Shown here in pieces: positions 10,434 through 17,917 of a stretch of DNA of 64,000 nt; the first letter of the stretch is position 1, and every line of letters starts with the position of its first letter. The DNA lies in NCBI RefSeq assembly GCF_005047355.1, contig NZ_SUMC01000018.1, positions 1 through 64,000 on the forward strand, read 5' to 3'. Source of the stretch: Actinacidiphila oryziradicis (GTDB lineage: Bacteria > Actinomycetota > Actinomycetes > Streptomycetales > Streptomycetaceae). The notes beneath the pieces were generated by a model that did not search any database, was not told where the DNA came from, and worked only from the letters and a program-made list of their open reading frames with translations. The position numbers and the translations under genes are program-made.

Positions 10434-12782
10434 TCAGCCGACGCGTGTCAGCTTCGATCCGAACGACGGCGCGGACAGCCCAGACTTCAACGCCACCGGC
10501 ACGCTGGTCTGCCCCTGGCCGCTGCCAAAGCTCAGCGTGCCGACCTCGGTGCCCGCCTTCGCGGAGTGCGGGAGGCCGCCACTCACAGCGGCGAGGGTGA
10601 GCTTGGCCTTCAGACCCGCCCAGCCGATCGCCGTCAGGTCCTTCGTGGTGACGACGGGGGTCTTCCCGCCGAGCCCGTCGTCGACGTAACCGACGACCTC
10701 GCCCTGCTTGACGACGGTGGCGGAGGTGAGCCCCTGCTGCGCCGCGGTGATCAGGTTGTAGCTGTTGGTGAGCGCGAGCTGCAGGCTGTCGTAGACCCGC
10801 GCGCCGCTCTGCTGCTCCAGCACGACGCCGAGGATCAATTGCGTCTTGCCGTCGACGGTCTTCGTCGCCCCCCACATCAGGGCGCCGCCGGCCGGGGTAC
10901 TGGAGCCGGTCTTGATGCCTATGACGTTGGGCTTCACCAGCAGATTGTTGTTGTTGTAGATGAGCCCGACACCCGGGATCTTCATGTTGGGGGTGGCCAC
11001 GATCTGACGGAAGACATCATTCTTCATGACCTGTTGCGCCAGCTTCAGCTGGTCCGTCGCGGTGCTTTTCGTGGTGTCCTGGATGCCGCTGGCTCCGGTG
11101 TAGGTCGTGTTCTTCATTCCCAGACCGGCGGCGGCCGTGGTCATCTTCTTCACGAACGCGGCCTCGGTGCCGGAGTCCCAGCGAGCCAGCAGCCGGGCGA
11201 TGTTGTTGCCCGAGGGAATCAGCAGCATCGAGAGCAGCTGACGCTCGGTGAACGACTGGCCCTCGCTTACCGTCGCGATGGACTCGTCCGGGGACTTGGA
11301 CTCCTTCGCGGCCGTCGCGTCCACCTTGATCGTCGGGCCGTTGGCGCTGCCATTCAGCGGGTGATCCTTCAGTATGACGTAGGCCGTCATGACCTTGGTC
11401 ACGCTTGCGATCGGCACCGGCTTCTGCGCACCCTCGCTCCCCAGACTGCCCAACCCCTCGACCTCGACGACAGACTGGCCCTTGCCGGGCCAAGGCAGCG
11501 TCAGCACGCTCCCCTGGAAACGGTACGACGGCGCGCTCGTCAGTGTCAGCACCGGATCCGGCAGCGGGCGCAGCGCCTGTGCCACCGCCACCACGATCAG
11601 GAGCAGCACCACCAGCGGCGTCCAGATCTTGAATCGCCGCACCACGCTGCGCAGCACTGTCTGCCGGGGCGGCGGCGTATTCGTCAGCTCCGCCAGGAGC
11701 TTCAGCGACTCCTCCGGCACCGGCGGCACCGGCATCTGCTTCGTCTGCTCCCGCGGCTCGGGCACGGGCTGGCTCGTCGTCGCCGACATCCCACCGCCGC
11801 TCGCCCGCTCCGCCGTCACCAACGGCACGAATGTCCCCAGCCCGGAGACCGCGGGCTTCTTCTCGCCCTCGGCGGTGCCGTAAGGGGCGCTTGCCGTACC
11901 GGCCTTGGCGCCCTTGCCCGGCTCGCCGTCCGCCCTCCGGCCGGATTCCTCGGTGGTGGTGCCGCCGGTATCGCGGGAGGCGGCGGCTGCCGCGTTCCCG
12001 GGCGCGTCCTTGCCGGGCGCGTCCTTGCCGGGCGCGTCCTTGGGTTCGGCATCCTCGCTGTCCGCCGCCGGCTCAGGGAGGCCCGAAGGTGCGGCCACCT
12101 CATCCGCGATCTCGTCGTCGGCCTCGGCCTCGGCAGTATCGGCGTCGCCAGAGGCTTCAGAGGCGCCCTCAGCGGCAGTTGGCGGCTCCGGCGCATCCGA
12201 GAGCGCCGGAGCCTCGTCGGAGGCGCCTGCGGGCGCTGAGGCGGCTTCCGAGGCGTCGGGGACGACGGAGGGGGACTCCCCCGGCTCATCGGTGGGCTTA
12301 TCACCGGCCGATACGGGTTCCGGCTCCGGGTCCGACACGGCATCCGGCGCAGCCGGGGCACGTTCCCGACCCGCCTCGTCCTCCGCGGCATCCGGGGCGT
12401 CCGAAGTGGCCTCCACGTGGGCGCCCGCGTCGGCTCCCGGGTCCGGCTCCAACTCCATCTCCGGGTCCGGGGCAGGCTTGGCGTCCGGGGCGGGCTTGGC
12501 GTCCGGGGCGGGGCTCGACTCGGGGTCCGGAGCCGAATCGGCTGCCGGGTCCGGGTCGGTGTCCCGGCGAGCCTCCGTTTCACCCGCGCCCGCGTCCTCG
12601 CCCCCGTCCCCGTCCCCGTCCCCGCCCGCGTCCCCGTCCGCGTCCGTGCCGGAAGGCTCTTCCGCACCGTTCGTATGCTGCGCGCCCCTCGTGCCCGCGA
12701 GCCTGGGATCTGCCACCTTTTCCTCGGTGGCCACCCCCGACGATTCCTGCTGCTCCGCCCTGCCGGGGGACTCGCCCGCCAC
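10434..12782 (-). CDS. Membrane D-alanyl-D-alanine carboxypeptidase (S11) with long acidic N-terminal tail
   Basis: 782 residues. A peptidase S11 domain follows one membrane helix (about 388-406, VVLLLIVVAVAQAL). The active-site motifs are S460-V-T-K463, S524GN and K624TG, so it should trim D-Ala from peptidoglycan stem peptides outside the cell. The first 387 residues are a disordered Glu/Asp/Pro/Ala-rich tail predicted to be cytoplasmic, containing repeats such as GKDAPGKDAPG and DAKPAPDAKPAPD. GTG 12782 is preferred because AAGGAGG sits 5 bases upstream; the longer frame would place that ribosome-binding site inside the gene. The S11 part is of normal length, so the tail is an addition. 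Confidence 0.92.
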   Translation of the reverse strand: MAGESPGRAEQQESSGVATEEKVADPRLAGTRGAQHTNGAEEPSGTDADGDAGGDGDGDGGEDAGAGETEARRDTDPDPAADSAPDPESSPAPDAKPAPDAKPAPDPEMELEPDPGADAGAHVEATSDAPDAAEDEAGRERAPAAPDAVSDPEPEPVSAGDKPTDEPGESPSVVPDASEAASAPAGASDEAPALSDAPEPPTAAEGASEASGDADTAEAEADDEIADEVAAPSGLPEPAADSEDAEPKDAPGKDAPGKDAPGNAAAAASRDTGGTTTEESGRRADGEPGKGAKAGTASAPYGTAEGEKKPAVSGLGTFVPLVTAERASGGGMSATTSQPVPEPREQTKQMPVPPVPEESLKLLAELTNTPPPRQTVLRSVVRRFKIWTPLVVLLLIVVAVAQALRPLPDPVLTLTSAPSYRFQGSVLTLPWPGKGQSVVEVEGLGSLGSEGAQKPVPIASVTKVMTAYVILKDHPLNGSANGPTIKVDATAAKESKSPDESIATVSEGQSFTERQLLSMLLIPSGNNIARLLARWDSGTEAAFVKKMTTAAAGLGMKNTTYTGASGIQDTTKSTATDQLKLAQQVMKNDVFRQIVATPNMKIPGVGLIYNNNNLLVKPNVIGIKTGSSTPAGGALMWGATKTVDGKTQLILGVVLEQQSGARVYDSLQLALTNSYNLITAAQQGLTSATVVKQGEVVGYVDDGLGGKTPVVTTKDLTAIGWAGLKAKLTLAAVSGGLPHSAKAGTEVGTLSFGSGQGQTSVPVALKSGLSAPSFGSKLTRVG

Positions 12783-13019
12783 GCAGACCTCCTTCACAGT
12801 TCACGCACATCACGCGAGGTCGTCGTATGACGCCCCGTTCACCCAACACCAGTGTCCAGCCCCCAGCTGAGAAGGCCATAAGAGACCCGCCGCTGTCCCC
12901 CGCTCCCGGGGGAGACGAGAACGACATACCTACCGGTTCCCACCGATAAGACAAAGGCGCCCTCGACAGGCACCTGTGAGAGGCGTCACCCTGTCTGTCA
13001 TCCACGCGGGGAGGCTTGG

Positions 13020-13718
13020 ATGGGCAGGAGCCGCAGAAGTATTCCGGAGGAGCTATTGCTGCTCGCCTTGGACCCGACAACGGGCACCACGGCGCAGCCG
13101 CAGTCGCTCGACCTAGGTCTCGCCGGGGCCCAGCTAGTAGAGCTGACCCTGGCCGGACGGATAGCCCCTGACGGGGATCGTATCGCCGTGGTGCACCCAC
13201 GGCCGACAGGAGATCCGACTTTGGACTCCGCGCTCGAACTGCTGCGCCGTCGTGGCAGTCCGGTCCGCGCCGTCCACTGGATTGGCGGGCCCCGGCTGGG
13301 GCTGCGTCAGACATATCTCGCGCATTTGGAGCGATGCGGCATGGTGCATGCCGTACCGGGACAGATGTGCGGGGTGCTGCCGACGACTCGCTATCAGGCG
13401 AGCGACAGCGAGGTCAGCCGGGATATCAGAGCCCGGCTCGACAACGCGATCCGCACCGGCGTACCGCCGGACCCGCGGACCGCGGCGCTGGCCGCTCTCG
13501 CCCACGCGGTGGGGCTCGGAAAGCACCTTTACCCGGGTAACGAAGGCCGGTCGTCTCGATCGCGCCTGCGTGACCTCATTCGGTACGACCCCATGGGCGG
13601 CCTTGTGGCACACGCCGTCATGGACGTACAGAACGGAGCCGCGGCACAACCGAAACGCCCCGCCGCCCAGGGGCGGCCAACCGCCGGACAGGGCATGGCC
13701 CGGGCCGGTGCCCGCTGA
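13020..13718 (+). CDS. GPP34/GOLPH3-family protein
   Basis: 232 residues beginning with SIPEELLLLALDP, the signature of the GPP34 (GOLPH3/Vps74) fold, and LGLAGAQLVELTLAGRI. In eukaryotes this fold binds phosphoinositides on Golgi membranes. In actinobacteria the role is unknown, but many paralogues exist. The middle section (RDIRARLDNAIRTGVPPDPR) and LIRYDPMGGL also fit the family. ATG 13020 has GGGGAGG about 5 bases upstream. The last 30 residues (Pro/Ala/Gly) look disordered. Confidence 0.88.
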   Translation: MGRSRRSIPEELLLLALDPTTGTTAQPQSLDLGLAGAQLVELTLAGRIAPDGDRIAVVHPRPTGDPTLDSALELLRRRGSPVRAVHWIGGPRLGLRQTYLAHLERCGMVHAVPGQMCGVLPTTRYQASDSEVSRDIRARLDNAIRTGVPPDPRTAALAALAHAVGLGKHLYPGNEGRSSRSRLRDLIRYDPMGGLVAHAVMDVQNGAAAQPKRPAAQGRPTAGQGMARAGAR

Positions 13719-13882
13719 GCATTGGCGGCACAAGCCAGAGCCGTAACGATCGCAAAACCCGCATGAAGGGCAACAACAAGCCTCACCAGCCACTTGGTAC
13801 CAGGACGGACCGGTGTCCGGCAGCAGGGCCCGGACACCGAGCAAGTACCCGTCCCCAGCGACCTGGTCACGGGAGCCGCTGT

Positions 13883-13935
13883 AACGCGCGGGGCAGGTGG
13901 ACCCGGATTCACCCGGGTCCACCGCCCCGCGCGTT
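13883..13935. terminator. Very strong hairpin after the GPP34 gene
   Basis: AACGCGCGGGGC plus GGTGGACCCGG pair with CCGGGTCCACC plus GCCCCGCGCGTT around a short ATTCA-containing loop. This gives about 23 pairs with a single bulged A. It is the likely end of the GPP34 transcript. The gap 13719-14109 holds this hairpin and the two possible operator repeats listed next; I see no gene in it. Confidence 0.75.
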
Positions 13936-13974
13936 CGGCGTGCCCGAAGCGGTAGGAGAAGCTGGTAAACCTGA

Positions 13975-14011
13975 GGTCGTACACGAAGTTCATACCTGAG
14001 TTCGTACGACC
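13975..14011. promoter_or_regulatory. Inverted repeat upstream of the XRE gene
   Basis: GGTCGTAC-AC-GAA and TTCGTACGACC form an interrupted inverted repeat around a 13-base centre. It lies about 100 bases before the XRE start and could be its operator. No known consensus is recognised. Confidence 0.35.
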
Positions 14012-14056
14012 GTTTTCCAGCGCAGCGATGACCAAGGGTGGCAGTCTGCTGACCAG

Positions 14057-14084
14057 TAGTACTCGTCACGTAGTACTCGTCACG
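14057..14084. repeat. Exact tandem 14-bp repeat before the XRE gene
   Basis: TAGTACTCGTCACG occurs twice, back to back, 25 bases before the GTG of the XRE regulator. Directly repeated sites at this distance suggest autoregulation or the -10/-35 region, but this is inference. Confidence 0.45.
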
Positions 14085-14109
14085 CCCCTGAACCGGAGGT
14101 GCACTTCCC

Positions 14110-14967
14110 GTGGCCGCCAACGCGAACCCCACCGTCAGGCGACGCCGACTCGGGTCGGAGCTGCGCAAACTGCGCGAGCAGAAGGGGATGACAGCCGAGG
14201 AAGTCGCGGCCCGGCTGCTCGTTTCCCAGTCCAAGATCAGCCGCTTGGAAAACGGCCGGCGCAGTATCAGCCAACGCGATGTGCGCGACCTGTGCGGTGT
14301 GTACGAGGTGGCGGACAGCCGCCTCGTCGAATCGCTGATGAACATGGCCAAGGAGTCCCGTCAGCAGGGCTGGTGGCACGCCTTCGGCGATGTGCCGTAC
14401 AGCGTCTACATCGGCCTTGAGACGGACGCGGATTCGCTGCGCGTCTATGAGCCGCAGGTAGTGCCCGGGCTGCTGCAGACCCCCGCCTATGCCACCGCGG
14501 TCAACCACGGCACGCTGCCCGAGGCGACGCCCGAGGAGGTGGAGAAGCGCGTCCAGGTCCGTATGAAGCGGCAGGACCGGATCACGGATCCGGAAAATCC
14601 GCTGCGCCTTTGGGCCGTCGTGGACGAGGGCGCCTTGCGCAGAGTCGTCGGCGATCGCCAGATCATGAGTGAACAGCTCGAACATGTCGCCAAGCTGAGT
14701 CTGCTGCCGCACGTCACGGTCCAGGTCCTGCCGTACAGCGTGGGGGCGCATCCCGGGATGTTCGGCAAGTTCGCGATCCTGGAGTTCCTCGACACCTCCG
14801 ATGCCAGCGTGGTGTATCTGGAAGGCGTGACCAGCGATCTCTATCTGGAGAAACCGAATGATGTGCAGAGTTACGGCGTCATGTACGAGCACCTACGGGC
14901 CACGGCGCTGAACGCCGAGCAGTCGCGGCAGTTCATCCTCGATTTGGCCAAGGAGTACGCCCGCTGA
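14110..14967 (+). CDS. WhiJ/BldB-type XRE regulator (HTH + DUF5753)
   Basis: 285 residues. The N-terminal helix-turn-helix lies at about 15-70 (LRKLREQKGMTAEEVAARL, VSQSKISRLENGRRSIS). The rest is the DUF5753/Scr1 domain with YEPQVVPGLLQTPAYA. Streptomyces carries dozens of these, each usually next to a small DUF397 protein, and several affect development or antibiotic onset. GTG 14110 follows GGAGG by about 9 bases. The DUF397 partner lies 180 bases downstream. By analogy with other such pairs the small protein may antagonise the DNA-binding one. Confidence 0.93.
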   Translation: MAANANPTVRRRRLGSELRKLREQKGMTAEEVAARLLVSQSKISRLENGRRSISQRDVRDLCGVYEVADSRLVESLMNMAKESRQQGWWHAFGDVPYSVYIGLETDADSLRVYEPQVVPGLLQTPAYATAVNHGTLPEATPEEVEKRVQVRMKRQDRITDPENPLRLWAVVDEGALRRVVGDRQIMSEQLEHVAKLSLLPHVTVQVLPYSVGAHPGMFGKFAILEFLDTSDASVVYLEGVTSDLYLEKPNDVQSYGVMYEHLRATALNAEQSRQFILDLAKEYAR

Positions 14968-15149
14968 CATACATCGTCGGGGCGAGCGGGCGGTAAGGTA
15001 CACCCTCCCCACCTGTCGGCGGAAGTATCCTTTGGAATATGCCACCCGATAGTGTGAGCGAGTAGCTCGCCCGGCGATGTTGCGGCGTAGCGTCAGTGGG
15101 GCCAGAAGCATTCAACGCTTCTGTACAACTCATTGAAACTGGAGCAAGT

Positions 15150-15359
15150 ATGGCGATCCGTCAGGGGAAGCAAGCAGACTGGAAGAAGTCTTCGTACTCC
15201 AAGGGCGACAGCGAGTGCGTGGAGGTGGCGTCGCCCACATATGCGGCAATCGCCGTGCGCGACTCCAAGGACCCGCATGGGCCCGTGCTCGCGTTCTCGC
15301 CGGAGTCCTGGTCGGCCTTCGTCGCCGACGTAGAAAACGGCCAGTACAACATCGGCTGA
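15150..15359 (+). CDS. DUF397 protein, partner of the XRE regulator
   Basis: 69 residues with the full DUF397 pattern: WKKSSYSKGDSECVEVA, VRDSKDPHGPVLAFSPESW and F-V near the end. ATG 15150 is chosen because the conserved region begins right there; the 18 upstream codons of the longer frame are not family-like. Such proteins lie next to DUF5753 regulators and are proposed to act as their antagonists. Direct function here is inferred only from this pairing. Confidence 0.9.
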   Translation: MAIRQGKQADWKKSSYSKGDSECVEVASPTYAAIAVRDSKDPHGPVLAFSPESWSAFVADVENGQYNIG

Positions 15360-15446
15360 CAGCCGCACGCAGCAGCACAGCAGCACAGCAGCACCATGGA
15401 AGCCCTCTCGACCGGCTCGCCGTCGTGGCCGAGGGGGCTCGCCCCT

Positions 15447-15540
15447 CGGAAGCCGCGCGAATGGGTGGGGCGGCGTCGCGGGCCGAGCCGCGGCATCAGC
15501 CGACTCCGTCGCCACCCGGCCCACCTATTTGCGCTGCCCC
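15447..15540. repeat. Degenerate short copy of the MITE-like element
   Basis: GCCGCGCGAATGGGTGGGGC near the left and CCCACCTATTTGCGCTGCCCC at the right resemble the terminal inverted repeats of the two longer copies (17446-17660 and 37489-37749). The GTCGCGGGCC block next to the left arm matches the inner right end of those copies, inverted. It looks like an old deletion derivative. Confidence 0.4.
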
Positions 15541-15630
15541 TTGATTGATTGGTGTGGCGAATATCAACAACTCGATGTTCGTTATTGATCAAATGGCATC
15601 GATCTTGTCATTGGCGGGTCGTGGTCCGTG

Positions 15631-16470
15631 TCAGCGCAGCTGATCCGCATAAGTGTCGGTGCCGGGAATCGTCGGAATGAAGGGCGCCACCAGCTCGATC
15701 CGTCCCGGCCCGGCGTCCAGCCCGGTGAAGTGCTCGTCCCACACCTCACGCGGATCCCGTTGCAGGAACCAGAGCAGCGTCAGGCGGGTGTCGACGCCCT
15801 CGACCTGATTGACGTAAGACATGCGGTCCAGCGGCAGCGGCGTGGGCCGGAAAACGGTCACCATGGCGGCCGGTGAGCCGGCGCCGAGCTGCTTGGGTAG
15901 GTGCTTGACGCGCAGCCACTCCAGCAGTTCCGCCCGCTGCTCCGTCGATTCGGCGTCGATGACCTCGACGACCAGCCCGGTGTAGGGGTGGTCGAGGGCG
16001 TGGATGTCGCGCGGTCCGGCGGCGCCGTCGCGGTAGACGGTGACGGCGTGGTCGTGGAAGGCGGTGAAGACGTGGGTGCGGTCGCGGTATACGCGGGCGT
16101 CACGGTTGAGGCGTTTGTTGATGGCGACGGTCCAGCGCATGTGCTCCTCGTACCGCCCGGCGGTGAGCCAGTACAGGGAGAGGTAGCAGCCGGCGGTGAC
16201 GGGCTGGGCCACGGCGGACTTCTCGGGGTAGCGGAGCAGCTGGAGTTCGCGGGGGGCGACCCAGCGGCGGCCGGCGAAGATCCAGGGCATGGCCATGGCT
16301 CCGGCGATGAAGTGATCGTCTTCGTACCAACGGTGGTAGCCGTGCTCATGCCCAGGATGGGGCTCAACCATGGTGATCAGGGCATGCCCCACCCCCGGCC
16401 CGTACGGGCCCACGGAGGCCAGCTTCGCATACAGGCCCGCATAGGTATCCGCCTGTCCGTCGTCAGCCAT
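15631..16470 (-). CDS. EthD-like dimeric alpha/beta-barrel protein, unknown substrate
   Basis: 279 residues, not assigned to a characterised enzyme. HEHGYHRWYEDDHFIAGAMA near the start and LLEWLRVKHLPKQL further on look like two copies of the EthD/dimeric alpha-beta barrel pattern, in which a Trp/His pair lies on the substrate face. Such proteins help oxidative catabolism of ethers, terpenes and aromatics in other bacteria. ATG 16470 has GGGAGGG about 6 bases upstream. The perfect operator CTGACGATACGTCAG lies 29 bases before the start, and the gene is divergent from an SDR gene. I place it in the catabolic regulon by that site. Confidence 0.7.
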   Translation of the reverse strand: MADDGQADTYAGLYAKLASVGPYGPGVGHALITMVEPHPGHEHGYHRWYEDDHFIAGAMAMPWIFAGRRWVAPRELQLLRYPEKSAVAQPVTAGCYLSLYWLTAGRYEEHMRWTVAINKRLNRDARVYRDRTHVFTAFHDHAVTVYRDGAAGPRDIHALDHPYTGLVVEVIDAESTEQRAELLEWLRVKHLPKQLGAGSPAAMVTVFRPTPLPLDRMSYVNQVEGVDTRLTLLWFLQRDPREVWDEHFTGLDAGPGRIELVAPFIPTIPGTDTYADQLR

Positions 16471-16498
16471 GCACACCCTCCCACCGAAACCCATTCAT

Positions 16499-16513
16499 CT
16501 GACGATACGTCAG
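16499..16513. promoter_or_regulatory. Operator A, CTGACGATACGTCAG
   Basis: Perfect palindrome (6-bp arms, ATA centre), 29 bases before the EthD-like gene. It belongs to the 15-bp motif family repeated across the window. Confidence 0.75.
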
Positions 16514-16615
16514 GGAACCACTCGCGCGGAATACGCGGGCGACGCACGAGGCGACGCGGATGCGGGGGCACGCGGCTGTCCAAGGCGCTGGCTTTCCGTG
16601 GTGCGCGTCCCTACT

Positions 16616-16630
16616 CTGACGGACAGTCAG
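16616..16630. promoter_or_regulatory. Operator B, CTGACGGACAGTCAG
   Basis: Arms CTGAC/GTCAG match with one change from the consensus. It lies 22 bases before the SDR start and shares the divergent promoter region with operator A. Confidence 0.6.
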
Positions 16631-16651
16631 ACTTATCAGGGGGTGTCGATC

Positions 16652-17446
16652 GTGCCGATCATGCTGCTGCGGGACAGGACAGTCGTGGTGTCGGGCGTCG
16701 GCCCAGGGCTCGGACAGCGGATCGGGGCCGCGGTCGTACGGGACGGCGGAAACGCCGTACTCGGCGCCCGGACGGAGGCGAACCTCGCCAAGGCGGCGCA
16801 GGAGATCGACCCGCAGGGCGCGCACACCGCCTGGCGGGTGACCGATATCGCCGACGAGGCGCAGTGCGCCGCGCTCGCCGCGCTGGCGGTCGAGCGGTTC
16901 GGCGGGATCGACGCCGTTGTGCATGTCGCCGCCTGGGACTCGTACTTCGGCGGGGTGGAGGACGCGGACTTCACATCCTGGGCGGGCGTGATCGACGTCA
17001 ACCTGCTCGGTACGCTGCGGATGACCAAAGCCTGCCTGCCCGCCCTCAAGGAGCGCGGCGGCGGCTCGGTGGTCTTCATCGGGACGCAATCCGCCGTCGC
17101 GGCGCCGACCCAGGTGCGGCAGGCGGCGTACGCGGCGTCGAAGGGCGCACTGACCTCCGCGATGTACTCGCTCGCCCGCGAGGTGGGACCTTACCGGGTC
17201 CGCGTCAACACGGTGCTGCCCGGCTGGATGTACGGGCCGCCTGTGCAGGCGTACGTACAGTTCACCGCGCACACCGAGGGCGTGCCCGAGGACGAGGTGC
17301 TGAGCCGGCTCACCGAGCGGATGGCGCTGCCCGAGCTGGCGACGGACGGCGATGTGGCGGAGGCCGTGGTCTTCCTCGCCTCCGACCGGGCGCGCGCGAT
17401 CACCGGGCAGTCGCTGCTGGTGAACGCGGGCGAGCTGATGCGTTAG
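16652..17446 (+). CDS. Short-chain dehydrogenase/reductase (SDR)
   Basis: 264 residues. The Rossmann loop is SGVGPGLG near the N-terminus, and the catalytic set is S in IGTQSAVAAP with Y and K in AYAASKGA. The usual NNAG is HVAAW, a variation seen in divergent SDRs. LPGWMYGPPVQAY follows the active site. NAD(P)-dependent oxidation of a hydroxyl group is expected. GTG 16652 is preferred, with AGGGGG 8 bases upstream; ATG 16661 is possible. The stop codon TAG is formed across the left junction of a MITE-like element, so the insertion may have set the C-terminus. Confidence 0.85.
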   Translation: MPIMLLRDRTVVVSGVGPGLGQRIGAAVVRDGGNAVLGARTEANLAKAAQEIDPQGAHTAWRVTDIADEAQCAALAALAVERFGGIDAVVHVAAWDSYFGGVEDADFTSWAGVIDVNLLGTLRMTKACLPALKERGGGSVVFIGTQSAVAAPTQVRQAAYAASKGALTSAMYSLAREVGPYRVRVNTVLPGWMYGPPVQAYVQFTAHTEGVPEDEVLSRLTERMALPELATDGDVAEAVVFLASDRARAITGQSLLVNAGELMR

Positions 17447-17660
17447 AGGCCGCGCGAATAGGCGGGGCGGGTGAAGGTAGGGGCACCTCCTGGGGGCACC
17501 TCCCGGCCGAGGGCTGGGGGAGGTAGCTGGGAGTGGGGGCACCTCCCGGCCGAAGGCTGGGGGCGAGGCGACGCGGAGCGTCGTCGACCGACACCGACGA
17601 CAACACTTCCAGGCGAGAGCCATCGGCCCGCGACGCCGCCCCACCTATTCTCGCGGCCTC
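17446..17660. mobile_element. MITE-like element, copy 1 (215 bp)
   Basis: The ends are 25-bp inverted repeats starting GAGGCCGCG(C/A)GAATAGG and matching at 23 of 25 positions. TTA flanks both sides (17443-17445, 17661-17663), as a 3-bp target duplication would. No transposase is encoded. Inside are palindromic GGGGGCACCTCCCGGCCG units and a block GTCGTCGACCGACACCGACG shared with copy 2. Confidence 0.65.
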
Positions 17661-17917
17661 TTAGCTGGGCGCGTTTACTGGACGTCGTAACCGGCGAAGT
17701 ACCCGCTCATCGTGGGTCGCTGGTCATGCCCACGGCAACACCAAAGAAGGTCAAGTGCGAGTAAAATCGTTCGCCTTCCTGATCCTCGTTCACATTGCTG
17801 AACGCAGGAGCTCTTGACCGTCCCCCCTCACAGGCTGTTCAATCTGGGGCGCCGCCCCAAGGACGCGCGTACCGGCGAAGTACGTATCCGTTCACAAGGC
17901 GGACCCCTGGAGGGGCC

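Noticed and set aside
13763-13999. A 78-codon frame before the XRE gene
   Set aside because: It runs through the long terminator hairpin and has no coding character.
17471-17764. Frames inside the MITE-like copies (also 37554 onward)
   Set aside because: Similar short translations recur wherever the repeat occurs, without ribosome-binding sites; they come from the repeat, not from a gene.
17689-17882. CCGGCGAAGTAC repeated before the symporter gene
   Set aside because: Two copies 180 bases apart without symmetry; chance in GC-rich DNA cannot be excluded.
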